From Shouchella tritolerans (GTDB lineage Bacteria; Bacillota; Bacilli; Bacillales; Bacillaceae_D): a stretch of 64,000 nucleotides of DNA. Shown here one piece after another: positions 24,975 through 32,840 of this stretch. Position numbers and translations under genes: made by a program. Under the pieces are notes generated by a model. The model saw nothing but the letters and a program-made list of their open reading frames with translations. It was not told the origin of the DNA and did no database searches. Numbering within the stretch: position 1 is the stretch's first letter; every line of letters begins with the position of its first letter. The stretch covers positions 1 through 64,000 of the forward strand of contig NZ_JAODPB010000008.1 of NCBI RefSeq assembly GCF_025770735.1, in the 5' to 3' direction.

Positions 24975-25801
24975 TGCGAAGTCGGGGATGGAAAATCGTC
25001 GCTTTATGCCTGTTGCTTTTCGGAGCGGCTCTGTCGTTGCTGCCATTTTTCTGGATGGTACGAAGTGCGCTCATGACCTCTTCTGAAATTTTCCAATTTC
25101 CGCCGAAAATTTTGCCGGATCATTGGCTATGGAGCAATTTTATCGAAATTTTTGAAGTGGTTGAATTCGGCTTGTATGTGAAAAATACACTGTTTATCCT
25201 TATTCCTGTCCTAATCGGGACAGTGTTGACAAGTTGCATGTGCGGTTTTGGTTTTGCACGCCTTCAATTTCCAGGGAAAAATATTTGGTTTACACTCATT
25301 ATTGCCACGATGATGCTCCCACCTGCCGTCACATTAATCCCAACTTTCATGCTTTGGACGGAGCTTGGCGCCATTAATACGTATTGGCCTCTTGTGTTCC
25401 CAAGCTTTTTTGGCGGTGGCGGCTTCTTCATCTTCTTGATGCGGCAATTTTTTATGAGCATTCCCCGAGAACTGGACGAAGCAGCATTAATCGATGGCGC
25501 CAATTACCTGCAAATTTTTGCCTTCGTGCTCCTGCCCCTCGTCAAGCCAGCTCTACTAGTTGTTGCCTTTTTTACCTTTACGAATGTGTGGAATGACTTT
25601 TTCGGCCCATTGATTTACTTAAATGACGAGTCATTGTTTACACTGGCACTCGGCCTTTTGCAGCTTCAAGGCACGTATACAACTGACTGGAATTTAATTA
25701 TGGCTGCTGCGACTGTCATGACGTTGCCAGCGATTCTTGTCTTCTTTCTTGGGCAAAAGTATTTTGTCGAAGGTGTTACGCTAACTGGCATCAAAGGATA
25801 A
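24974..25801 (+). CDS. ABC sugar permease, MalG type
   Basis: This 275-residue permease has six helices and the EAA loop PRELDEAALIDGANYLQIFA. The ATG overlaps the previous stop (TAATG), so the two permeases are translationally coupled. It is last in the arabinoside operon. A small hydrophobic open frame follows, but no ATPase gene does. Confidence 0.9.
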   Translation: MRSRGWKIVALCLLLFGAALSLLPFFWMVRSALMTSSEIFQFPPKILPDHWLWSNFIEIFEVVEFGLYVKNTLFILIPVLIGTVLTSCMCGFGFARLQFPGKNIWFTLIIATMMLPPAVTLIPTFMLWTELGAINTYWPLVFPSFFGGGGFFIFLMRQFFMSIPRELDEAALIDGANYLQIFAFVLLPLVKPALLVVAFFTFTNVWNDFFGPLIYLNDESLFTLALGLLQLQGTYTTDWNLIMAAATVMTLPAILVFFLGQKYFVEGVTLTGIKG

Positions 25802-25894
25802 GAGAGGACAGTGTTCAACGAATTAGAGGAGCCTGTACGACCATGTCGAAGTGCATAAACGAGGCGTTTAACAAAAAAGGCCACAAAGGGATGA

Positions 25895-26089
25895 ATCATA
25901 ATCGTTCGACATCATGTTTATTTTCTAAGCGCAGCGGTTTGTCTGGCTGTTGCTGTTGGCTCACTCTTTCTGTTGGAAAATCCGCTTTCATTCGCTGTCA
26001 TTTTTGGCGGGTTGTGTATACTCAACATCGTTAGGGGCAGTTATCATTACCGAAGCGCGAGAAAACGAAAAAACAAAGAGTGGGCTTAA
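25895..26089 (+). pseudogene. Possible small membrane protein without a normal start
   Basis: An open frame ending TAA at 26087-26089 encodes VYFLSAAVCLAVAVGSLFLL then SFAVIFGGLCILNIVRGSYH, and ends with a basic tail RSARKRKNKEWA. Two clean hydrophobic helices plus a positive tail look like a genuine small membrane protein. The frame, however, opens after a TGA at 25892 with only ATC/ATA/GTT codons. A well-placed ATG at 25891 with AAAGGG upstream is one frame off. A frameshift or sequence error at 25892-25904 would restore it. Confidence 0.4.
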
Positions 26090-26099
26090 GCCCACTCTT
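26076..26099. terminator. Perfect palindromic terminator
   Basis: AAGAGTGGGC TTAA GCCCACTCTT is fully symmetric. The minus-strand reading is followed by TGTTTTTTCG and terminates the acetyltransferase gene. The plus-strand reading may end the small membrane frame. Confidence 0.85.
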
Positions 26100-26619
26100 C
26101 CTTTAATAAACTAAACAAATAAAGGTCAATATACCGACCTTTTGCCTTTTCATACTGTCGCAAAAGCCCTTCATTTTGAAAGCCGATTTTCTCTAACAAG
26201 CCAATCGAGGCGCTGTTTTCTGGTTCGACTTTTGCTTCAATCCGATTTAATGCAAATGAAGCAAAGCCGACTTCCAACAATTTCATGAGCGCTTCCTTCA
26301 TATAACCATGGCCCCAATAAGGTTCCCCTAATTCATACCCAATTTCGCCCCTGTCATTGTCAGCATCAAGCTGGTTAAAGCCGCAAGTGCCAATCAGATT
26401 GCCTGTTTCAGCGAGAAAAATCGAATATCGGTTTCCTTTCTTTTCTTTGCTTAGCTGTGCAAACATCTTAATGATGTCTTCTGCTTGTGTGACCTCCGTT
26501 AACGGAACGATATTCATAAATTTTGTGACCGCCGGCGTTGACCAAATGGTGAACAACTCGGTGGCATCTTTGTCTGCCAATTCCCGAAGGTAGAGGCGGT
26601 TTGTTTTCAATGAGTTCAT
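26086..26619 (-). CDS. GNAT acetyltransferase, RimJ/RimL type
   Basis: This 177-residue protein starts MNSLKTNRLYLRELADKDAT, the RimL-type opening. It carries the acetyl-CoA motif (GEIGYELGEPYWGHGYMKEA) and the NRIEAKVEPENSASIGLLEKIGF block that closes the GNAT fold. Close homologues acetylate protein N termini or antibiotics. No substrate can be deduced. It is monocistronic, and the palindromic terminator overlaps its 3' end. Confidence 0.87.
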   Translation of the reverse strand: MNSLKTNRLYLRELADKDATELFTIWSTPAVTKFMNIVPLTEVTQAEDIIKMFAQLSKEKKGNRYSIFLAETGNLIGTCGFNQLDADNDRGEIGYELGEPYWGHGYMKEALMKLLEVGFASFALNRIEAKVEPENSASIGLLEKIGFQNEGLLRQYEKAKGRYIDLYLFSLLKEEWA

Positions 26620-26709
26620 TATGCCTAGCAGCTCCTTTATGAAGAAATAGTCTTAGAAAAGGCAACTTAGGCTATCTGGCATCGTTCACCTCGCTTTATG
26701 TTCTTTTAC

Positions 26710-26739
26710 AGTATAGCGCAGTCGGTAGGAGCGAGCCAA
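26710..26739 (-). promoter_or_regulatory. Promoter of the GNAT gene
   Basis: On the minus strand TTGGCT and TATACT are separated by 18 bases, a reasonable sigma-A promoter about 90 bases before the acetyltransferase start. The remaining 26740-26991 shows no recognisable gene apart from the leader of the next gene. Confidence 0.45.
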
Positions 26740-26991
26740 GCGAACAGAAATATTCGCGGAGTAGAAAAAAGCGGCCAATGCAAAAAAGAAAGAAATGGAA
26801 AGGATATTTCGTCAAACCGAATACGGCTCATTTCGCCCTGCAATCATCATCAACTTCGGTAAAACAGCTACATAATCGGCTATGCAAAACGGCTGTAAAC
26901 AGGTTTTCAACCGATCGTTGTCATTGGTAAACGGCAAGTAGCGTACACGATGATGTTATATTTGCTATCATAGGGAGAGAGGTGAGCAAAC

Positions 26992-27399
26992 ATGCATTCT
27001 TTTGGAAGTAAACTGAAACAGCTCCGTGAAGAACAAGGATTTTCTCAAGAACAATTGGCGAAAGAATTGAACGTTTCCAGGCAAGCCGTATGGAAATGGG
27101 AGACAGACAAAGGGTTGCCGGATATCCAAAATATTGTTCGCCTAAGTGAATTATTCGATGTTTCGACCGATTATTTATTAAAGGAGAGCGAACTAATAGC
27201 GGAACCCACTCCCGCTAAGAAGTGGAACAGCGAAGAAGAAATTGCTTTTTATTTAGGGATGATTCTTATTTTAATTGGCGGTTTAGCGTTTGAAGGAAGC
27301 ACTTCCTGGATTTTAATATCGATCGGGTTGGTCCTTCTCTTATTTTTTGACGGTCTGCTCATTTCATTAAAGCGTTTCTTTTCCACTCGTGACAAATAA
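26992..27399 (+). CDS. XRE-family HTH protein with two membrane helices
   Basis: This 135-residue protein has an N-terminal HTH_3 domain (LKQLREEQGFSQEQLAKELN, VSRQAVWKWETDKGLPD, LSELFDVSTDYLL). A charged linker follows, then two C-terminal hydrophobic helices (IAFYLGMILILIGGLAF and WILISIGLVLLLFFDGLLI). This membrane-tethered regulator architecture is common in Firmicutes, where the membrane part may sense envelope state. The target is unknown. The ATG follows GGGAGAGAGGTG. Confidence 0.87.
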   Translation: MHSFGSKLKQLREEQGFSQEQLAKELNVSRQAVWKWETDKGLPDIQNIVRLSELFDVSTDYLLKESELIAEPTPAKKWNSEEEIAFYLGMILILIGGLAFEGSTSWILISIGLVLLLFFDGLLISLKRFFSTRDK

Positions 27400-27490
27400 A
27401 TGAGAAGAGTGCTTCTGAGAGGAATTGCTTCCTTTGATATGGTAAAGTAAAAGCAGCGAACTTTCTTGCCTTATTGAAGGAGGAATACAT

Positions 27491-28549
27491 ATGGGCACAG
27501 TGCCTGCCAACCCATTTAAAATTATACAACTAGCTTTTAAGGAAACCGTGCCAAAAGCTCATGCCGAGCTGCAGAAATGGCATCAAGAAGCATTAAAAAT
27601 CGACGATGTTGATATCCGGGAGCAAGCCGCTTGGACGGTCAATGATAAAACGTTTCATTGTGAAGGCGGCAGCATTTTTGCATTGCTGGCAGGCGAGAAC
27701 AAGGACAACCATATTCAATTTTTAGTTGCCTACCAAACGATTTGTGATTACCTTGATACACTTTGTGATAAAAATGATGCCCATGATCCAAATGATTTTC
27801 GTTCCATCCATCAAGCACTTTTAGACTGTTTGACGCCAGACAAACCGTATGGCGATTATTATCAGTATCGTGATCGCTTTGAAGACAACGGTTATTTGCG
27901 AAAGTTGGTCGATGCTTGCCGAGAAGCGACTGCTTCTTTTCCTGGTTTTGAGGACATGCAAACGCATATGCAGGAAGTATCCCAGTTTTACATTGATTTT
28001 CAAGTATACAAGCATGTCGAGGAAGAAAAACGCGAGCCGCTGTTAAAGGATTTTTATGAACGCAACAAACATTTTGCCCCGACGATGCGTTGGTATGAAT
28101 TTGCTTGTGGAACCGCCTCTACACTTGCATTATACTGTATGGCTGCTTATGCTGCTGCCCCTGTACAGACTGCTCACGGCCAGCAAATAAAAGAGGCGTA
28201 TTTTCCTTGGGTACAAGGTGTCCATATTTTACTCGATTATTTTATTGACCAAGAAGAAGACCGCCAAGAAAACGAAATGAATTTTGTCGCTTATTATGGG
28301 GACAGCAAAGAAATGTTCGAGCGCTTTAAATACATTGATGAGAAGGCGACAGAGAAGCTGCAAATGCTTCCTGACAAAAAATTTCATTTGCTATTAAAAA
28401 CAGGACTGTACGCGCTCTATTTATCAGATAAAAAAGTTATGAGCCACCCTCGTTTGAAAGCAGAAGCAAAACAATTAATCAAACTAGGCGGTTTTCCAGC
28501 TAGCTTGTTTTATTACAACCGTTGGATTTTTAAACGAAAAATCTCGTAA
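27491..28549 (+). CDS. ytpB: Tetraprenyl-beta-curcumene synthase (YtpB family)
   Basis: This 352-residue protein of the DUF2600 family matches B. subtilis YtpB in length and motifs: DYLDTLCDKNDAHDPNDF near residues 88-105, FACGTASTLALYCMAAYA and HILLDYFIDQEEDRQENEMN. The aspartate clusters bind the magnesium-diphosphate of the substrate. YtpB cyclises all-trans heptaprenyl diphosphate to a C35 terpene, later made into sesquarterpenes linked to spore resistance. The ATG follows AAGGAGG. It is monocistronic, and a structured non-coding stretch follows it. Confidence 0.92.
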   Translation: MGTVPANPFKIIQLAFKETVPKAHAELQKWHQEALKIDDVDIREQAAWTVNDKTFHCEGGSIFALLAGENKDNHIQFLVAYQTICDYLDTLCDKNDAHDPNDFRSIHQALLDCLTPDKPYGDYYQYRDRFEDNGYLRKLVDACREATASFPGFEDMQTHMQEVSQFYIDFQVYKHVEEEKREPLLKDFYERNKHFAPTMRWYEFACGTASTLALYCMAAYAAAPVQTAHGQQIKEAYFPWVQGVHILLDYFIDQEEDRQENEMNFVAYYGDSKEMFERFKYIDEKATEKLQMLPDKKFHLLLKTGLYALYLSDKKVMSHPRLKAEAKQLIKLGGFPASLFYYNRWIFKRKIS

Positions 28550-28587
28550 CCAGGGCGTAAAAGTGTCGATATAGTCGACAAAATCCC

Positions 28588-28774
28588 AGACTGATAGTAA
28601 ACGCTTGTCAGTCGAGGCGCGAAACCGAGTGAAGATGCGAGTAGAAGGTGGGTTCATGAGCAACGGTTTCTTGCGCATGAAACGACAGTTTCAAAGCATA
28701 TGAATGAGGTGAGCAGCGAAGAATGTGAGCGTTTGTCTACAGTCTGGCCAGGGCGCTAACGGCGCTCTGGTTTT
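28588..28774 (+). ncRNA. Candidate structured RNA ending in a terminator
   Basis: CCAGACTG near 28588 pairs with CAGTCTGG at 28740-28747, and the adjacent AAACGC pairs with GCGTTT, closing a domain of about 155 bases. The inside is rich in purine motifs (GGCGCGAAACCGAGTGAAGA, GAGTAGAAGGTGGG) and hairpins such as GACTGA...TCAGTC. A terminator follows immediately (CCAGGGCGC TAAC GGCGCTCTGG TTTTG, 28748-28774). No open frame is plausible. It could be a small RNA, a ytpB 3' UTR element or a leader attenuating the next gene. Some words recall the lysine riboswitch, but the order does not fit. Confidence 0.5.
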
Positions 28775-28848
28775 GTTGCCGATGCGAGAAATGATGAATT
28801 TCACCAAACCCTCTTATAAAAAGTCTAGTAATCTTATGGGAGATTAAG

Positions 28849-28854
28849 TATAAT
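28849..28854 (+). promoter_or_regulatory. Minus-10 box of the binding-protein gene
   Basis: A consensus TATAAT lies 28 bases before the start of the solute-binding protein gene. No good minus-35 is visible (TCTAGT region). This promoter lies after the terminator at 28774, so the gene need not depend on the upstream RNA. Confidence 0.5.
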
Positions 28855-28881
28855 AGGGGAAACAACAAAAGAGGTGACATC

Positions 28882-30483
28882 ATGTTTAAGAAAAATGCTT
28901 TATGGTTAGCGGTTGCAGCTTCTGTCATGCTTGTTGTTACTGCGTGCTCAAACGACCCTGAACAGGAGGCCAGCCCAGGCGACGGGACAGGAAATCGTGC
29001 GAGTGGAGCCGAGCTAACGATTGATTTGTCGTCTGATCCTGTTTCTCTCGACCCCCATGGGGCAAATGATGGGAATTCATTATATGTAATGGGGACTCTT
29101 TACAATAAGTTGGTTGAGTTTGATGAAAACAATGAGATTCAACCAAGCTTGGCGACAAGTCTTGAACAAATAGAAGATGATGTCTGGGAAGCAAAGTTGC
29201 GTGAAGACGTGACATTCCACGACGGCAGTGAGTTGAATGCTGAAGTCGTTAAAGCCAACTTGGACCGTGTTCGCGACCCAGATCTAGGTTCCCCTGTTGC
29301 CTTTTTGTTTGATAAAATCACCGATGTCGAAGTCATCGATGAGTACACGGTTCATATCCATACAGACGGCCCTTTTTCGCCGCTTCCTTCCCATTTAGCC
29401 CACCCAGCTGGAGGAATGATTAGCAAAGAAGCGATTGACGCTGATTATGAAGCAATCGAAAACGGCGAACCTGCTTTTTCATACGTAGATGCACACCCGA
29501 TCGGCACTGGTTTTTTTGAATTGGACAGCCGTACATCAGGCGAATCGGTCTCTGTAACCCGGAATGAAGATTACTGGGACAAGGACAACCTTGCCAAAGC
29601 AAGCGGAATTACCTTTAAAACGGTTCCAGAGGAAGCAACGCGAATTGCCGAGTTGCAAGGCGATGTAGCCGATCTTATTTACCCAGTTAACCCGAGCAGC
29701 ATTTCGGAGATCGAGTCTGCTGAAAACACGACTGTGAAACAGTCTCCAAGCTCGAACTTGACTTATCTAGGCTTTAACACTGAAGTTGAACCGTTTACTG
29801 ATAAGCGAGTACGCCAAGCCATTAGTATGGCGATTGACAAAGACAGCATTATTAACGGCTTATTGGACGGTGTTGCTGAACCGGCGATTGGGCCACTTGC
29901 GCCTACTGTTACAGGTTACAGCCAAAACATCGATACGTTCGAATATAACCAAGAAGAAGCCCGGCAGCTACTGGCAGAAGCAGGCTATGAAGACGGTTTT
30001 GATGCGACATTAACCGTAAACAGCAGCACCGCCTCATTAGTTGATTTGGCTACCTACTTGCAAGCCCAACTTGAAGAAATTGGTATTAACGTTTCCATTA
30101 ATCCGGTTGAGAGTGCTACTTATCTGGAAATGACCGGTGATGGCGAGACGGAAATGTTTATCGGCACGTGGGGAACCGTAACCGTCGATGCTGATTATGG
30201 CTTGTATCCGATGTTCCATTCATCCAACTTTGGCACTCCTGGCAATAGAACGTTCTTTGCCAATGAACAATTAGACGATTTGCTAGAGCAAGCGCGTAAA
30301 GAGACAGATGAACAGAAGCGTTTGGCCCTTTATGAAGAAGCGCAAAACGTGTTGGCCGAAGAAGCGCCAGTCGTCAATTTGTACCACTCTGTGTTATTAG
30401 CCGGCATGGGCGATGACATTGAAGGGTTCTGGCAATATCCAGCAAGTATTTTCTATTTACGTGATACGGAAAAAGTCGAATAA
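28882..30483 (+). CDS. Family 5 (oligopeptide/nickel type) solute-binding lipoprotein, orphan
   Basis: This 533-residue lipoprotein has a signal peptide ending VTACSND and the SBP_bac_5 signature region: ELTIDLSSDPVSLDPHGAND, DVTFHDGSELNAEVVKANLD, GTGFFELDSR and RVRQAISMAIDKDSIING. Members bind peptides, glutathione, nickel or opines. There are no permease or ATPase genes beside it, so it must serve a transporter encoded elsewhere, possibly the complete Dpp/Opp system at 50.5-56 kb. A LysR regulator is encoded convergently. Confidence 0.88.
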   Translation: MFKKNALWLAVAASVMLVVTACSNDPEQEASPGDGTGNRASGAELTIDLSSDPVSLDPHGANDGNSLYVMGTLYNKLVEFDENNEIQPSLATSLEQIEDDVWEAKLREDVTFHDGSELNAEVVKANLDRVRDPDLGSPVAFLFDKITDVEVIDEYTVHIHTDGPFSPLPSHLAHPAGGMISKEAIDADYEAIENGEPAFSYVDAHPIGTGFFELDSRTSGESVSVTRNEDYWDKDNLAKASGITFKTVPEEATRIAELQGDVADLIYPVNPSSISEIESAENTTVKQSPSSNLTYLGFNTEVEPFTDKRVRQAISMAIDKDSIINGLLDGVAEPAIGPLAPTVTGYSQNIDTFEYNQEEARQLLAEAGYEDGFDATLTVNSSTASLVDLATYLQAQLEEIGINVSINPVESATYLEMTGDGETEMFIGTWGTVTVDADYGLYPMFHSSNFGTPGNRTFFANEQLDDLLEQARKETDEQKRLALYEEAQNVLAEEAPVVNLYHSVLLAGMGDDIEGFWQYPASIFYLRDTEKVE

Positions 30484-30484
30484 T

Positions 30485-31366
30485 TTAATTGGCCAGTAAA
30501 TGGCTATAAAAGCGGCGCGCTGCGATTGACAGTGGCGCTGCTTTTTTTGTGATGAGCGCAATTTCCCTAGTGGGGATGGCTATATCTACTGGGATTTCGA
30601 CTAACTCGCCTCGCTCAAGTTCCTTTTCGATCAGCTCTTTAGCGACAAAGCCAATTCCCATACCAAGCTTGGCGCACTCAATTAGCAGTTCAATGCTTCC
30701 GACTTCCAACTCTGGAGAAAACGTTTGACCCTGTTGTTGGAATAAAAGCTCAAGAAAAGAGCGCGTGCTGCTCCCTGCTGAAAAAGAGACGAGGGGGTAG
30801 CGGGTGAGCTCAGCTAATGAATGGGTACCGTCATGCAGCGTTTTGTATGTTGGACTCGCACAAAAGAGGCAAGTCGTCGTTTTAAAAGGGGTTATTTCCA
30901 CGTCCTTCTTGTTAATAGGCAAGTGCACAATCCCTATGTCGATTCGCTCTTCCTCAAGTTTTTTCACAATTTCTGGCGTGGAGCCATGCTGGAACTTAAT
31001 GTCAAGTTTCGGCCAACGTTTCAAAAAAGAGGGAACCTGTGGCAACAGATAATGTTTGCAAATCGAGTCGCTGCTAGCAATGGTAATCGTTCCACTCTCA
31101 AGCGCTTTCAATGATTGGAGGTGCCGTTCGCCTGTTTCAATATGGGCAAATGCTTGCTTGATGTACGAATAAAGCACATTGCCTTCAGTTGTTAAAAAGA
31201 CGCCTTTTGAGTGCCTAACAAAGAGCGACACGCCTAATTGGGTTTCCAATTGTTTAATGGCATGGCTGACACTAGGCTGTGTGATAAATAGGGAGGAAGC
31301 GGCTCTGCTAAAGTTTTGCTCTTTGGCCGTTGTATAAAAAATGCGGTAATGCTCTAAATTTGTCAT
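30485..31366 (-). CDS. LysR-family transcriptional regulator
   Basis: The protein has about 293 residues from ATG 31366, with AGGTGA five bases upstream. The N-terminal winged helix reads LEHYRIFYTTAKEQNFSRAA, FITQPSVSHAIKQLETQLGV and SLFVRHSKGVFLTTEGNVL. A periplasmic-binding-like effector domain follows (DIGIVHLPINKKDVEI, LGMGIGFVAKELIE). It is divergent from the EPSP-synthase-like gene across an AT-rich 97-base gap, which makes that gene the prime target. The effector is unknown. Confidence 0.9.
   Translation of the reverse strand: MTNLEHYRIFYTTAKEQNFSRAASSLFITQPSVSHAIKQLETQLGVSLFVRHSKGVFLTTEGNVLYSYIKQAFAHIETGERHLQSLKALESGTITIASSDSICKHYLLPQVPSFLKRWPKLDIKFQHGSTPEIVKKLEEERIDIGIVHLPINKKDVEITPFKTTTCLFCASPTYKTLHDGTHSLAELTRYPLVSFSAGSSTRSFLELLFQQQGQTFSPELEVGSIELLIECAKLGMGIGFVAKELIEKELERGELVEIPVDIAIPTREIALITKKAAPLSIAARRFYSHLLAN
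30512..30550 (+). terminator. Likely terminator of the binding-protein gene
   Basis: AGCGGCGC and GGCGCTGCT form an imperfect stem followed by seven T residues. It lies inside the 3' end of the convergent LysR gene. Confidence 0.55.
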
Positions 31367-31463
31367 AAATATCACCTATGTCATAGATTAATAATATTGA
31401 TTTCATTTATATCACTTCCGTCATTAAAATAAAAGGAAGAACGAAAACAAAGGAGATTGGACC

Positions 31464-32804
31464 ATGGTTCAGTTTGATTCACAGGCACGTAGCCCTTGGA
31501 CGCCTTTAGCAGGCGTCGAGCGCCTCCGTTTAACGCCGAGCCAAAAGAGAATAAACGCTACGTTAGAAGTGCCTGGAAGCAAAAGTGCAACAAATCGCGC
31601 ATTGCTGTTAGCAGCTGCTGCGTCTGGCCCTTCTACATTAAGGAATGCGTTAAAAAGCGACGACACATATTGGTGCATCGATGCGCTAAAAAAAACGGGG
31701 GTAGAAATGGCGATAGATGGAAGCGATGTAACTGTCTATGGGAGAGGAGGGATGTTTCATTCTGGCTCCCTGTATATTGGTTCGGCTGGAACAGCAGGGC
31801 GTTTTTTGCCTGGAATGTTGGCGGCTGCAACGGGAAACTGGCATCTGGAAGCTAGTCAAAGCATGAACAAACGCCCGATTGCCCCTTTGGTAGAAACATT
31901 ACAGGCATTAGGGGCAGGCATTCAGTATGGCGGTAATAGGGACCATTATCCCCTTTCCATATCCGGTGAAGGGTTGAACGGGGGAAAAGTGAACATGAGC
32001 GGCCAGCTGTCCAGCCAATTTATAAGCGGCTGTTTATTGGCGGCCCCATTGGCTAAAAAGCCTGTCTCGATCACTGTTGAAGGTGGCATTGTCCAACAGG
32101 CGTATGTGCGAATCACAATCGACTTGATGGCAGCTTTTGGGGTCGAAGTGAAAACAACGCCTGATTTAAGCTTGCTTGAAGTGAACCCTTCCCCTTATGT
32201 AGCAAAAGACATCTCGATTGAAGCCGATGCCTCAACGGCCTGCTACTTTCTTGCCCTTGCAGCAATCACAGCGGGAAAAATCCGTATACGCCATTTTTCA
32301 ACGAAAACAAGCCAGCCAGATATTCTGTTTGTATCCATCCTGAAACGAATGGGATGCAACTTTGAAATCGGACCATCGTTTGTTGAAGTAGAAGGCCCCC
32401 CTCATTTAAGGGGCGGATTTACCGTTAACATGAATGAATTATCCGATCAAGCCTTAACGCTTGCATCGATCGCGCCTTTTGCTGACGGGCCAATTGCCAT
32501 CGAAGGAGTTGGCCATATTCGACACCATGAATGTGATCGCATTCGCGCAATTTGCACAGAGTTAAGCCGCTTAGGTATCCGTGTCGAGGAAAGACATGAT
32601 GGATTAATGGTCTATCCAGGCCAGCCTACGCCAACCGTTGTAAACACCTACGATGACCACCGCATGGCGATGGCGCTCGCTCTGATTGGCGCAAAAGTCA
32701 ATGGAATCGAACTAGACGATCCAGGCTGCGTTGCCAAAACATGCCCCTCTTATTTTTCCATGCTTGCCCAAACAGGAATAGGAGTAAAAACCGTTTCCCC
32801 TTAA
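31464..32804 (+). CDS. aroA: EPSP synthase (3-phosphoshikimate 1-carboxyvinyltransferase), divergent form
   Basis: This 446-residue protein has the family motifs: LEVPGSKSATNRALLLAAAA near residue 35, IGSAGTAGRFLPG, QLSSQFISGCLLAAP, NELSDQALTLAS (catalytic Asp region), HHECDRIRAI and NTYDDHRMAMALALIGAK. It would transfer enolpyruvate from PEP to shikimate-3-phosphate. The usual NAGTAMR motif is altered to SAGTAGR, and the usual KESDR/KETDR to HHECDR. It is not in an aro operon but beside a LysR gene, so it may be a specialised paralogue. The ATG follows AAAGGAGATTGG. Confidence 0.85.
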   Translation: MVQFDSQARSPWTPLAGVERLRLTPSQKRINATLEVPGSKSATNRALLLAAAASGPSTLRNALKSDDTYWCIDALKKTGVEMAIDGSDVTVYGRGGMFHSGSLYIGSAGTAGRFLPGMLAAATGNWHLEASQSMNKRPIAPLVETLQALGAGIQYGGNRDHYPLSISGEGLNGGKVNMSGQLSSQFISGCLLAAPLAKKPVSITVEGGIVQQAYVRITIDLMAAFGVEVKTTPDLSLLEVNPSPYVAKDISIEADASTACYFLALAAITAGKIRIRHFSTKTSQPDILFVSILKRMGCNFEIGPSFVEVEGPPHLRGGFTVNMNELSDQALTLASIAPFADGPIAIEGVGHIRHHECDRIRAICTELSRLGIRVEERHDGLMVYPGQPTPTVVNTYDDHRMAMALALIGAKVNGIELDDPGCVAKTCPSYFSMLAQTGIGVKTVSP

Positions 32805-32813
32805 GCATCATGG

Positions 32814-32838
32814 AACAACCCGCCGTAGGCGGGTTGTT
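32814..32838 (+). terminator. Hairpin after the EPSP synthase gene
   Basis: AACAACCCGCC GTA GGCGGGTTGTT is an 11-base-pair perfect stem ten bases after the stop. The downstream T run is interrupted, so termination may be partial. It lies between convergent genes. Confidence 0.7.
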
Positions 32839-32840
32839 CG

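Noticed and set aside
28588-28774. Lysine riboswitch (L-box)
   Set aside because: AGGCGCGAAACCGAGT and AGTCTGG look similar to parts of it. The 5' P1 strand, the central GCCGAAG block and the P3-P5 region are missing or out of order, and the next gene is not a lysine gene.
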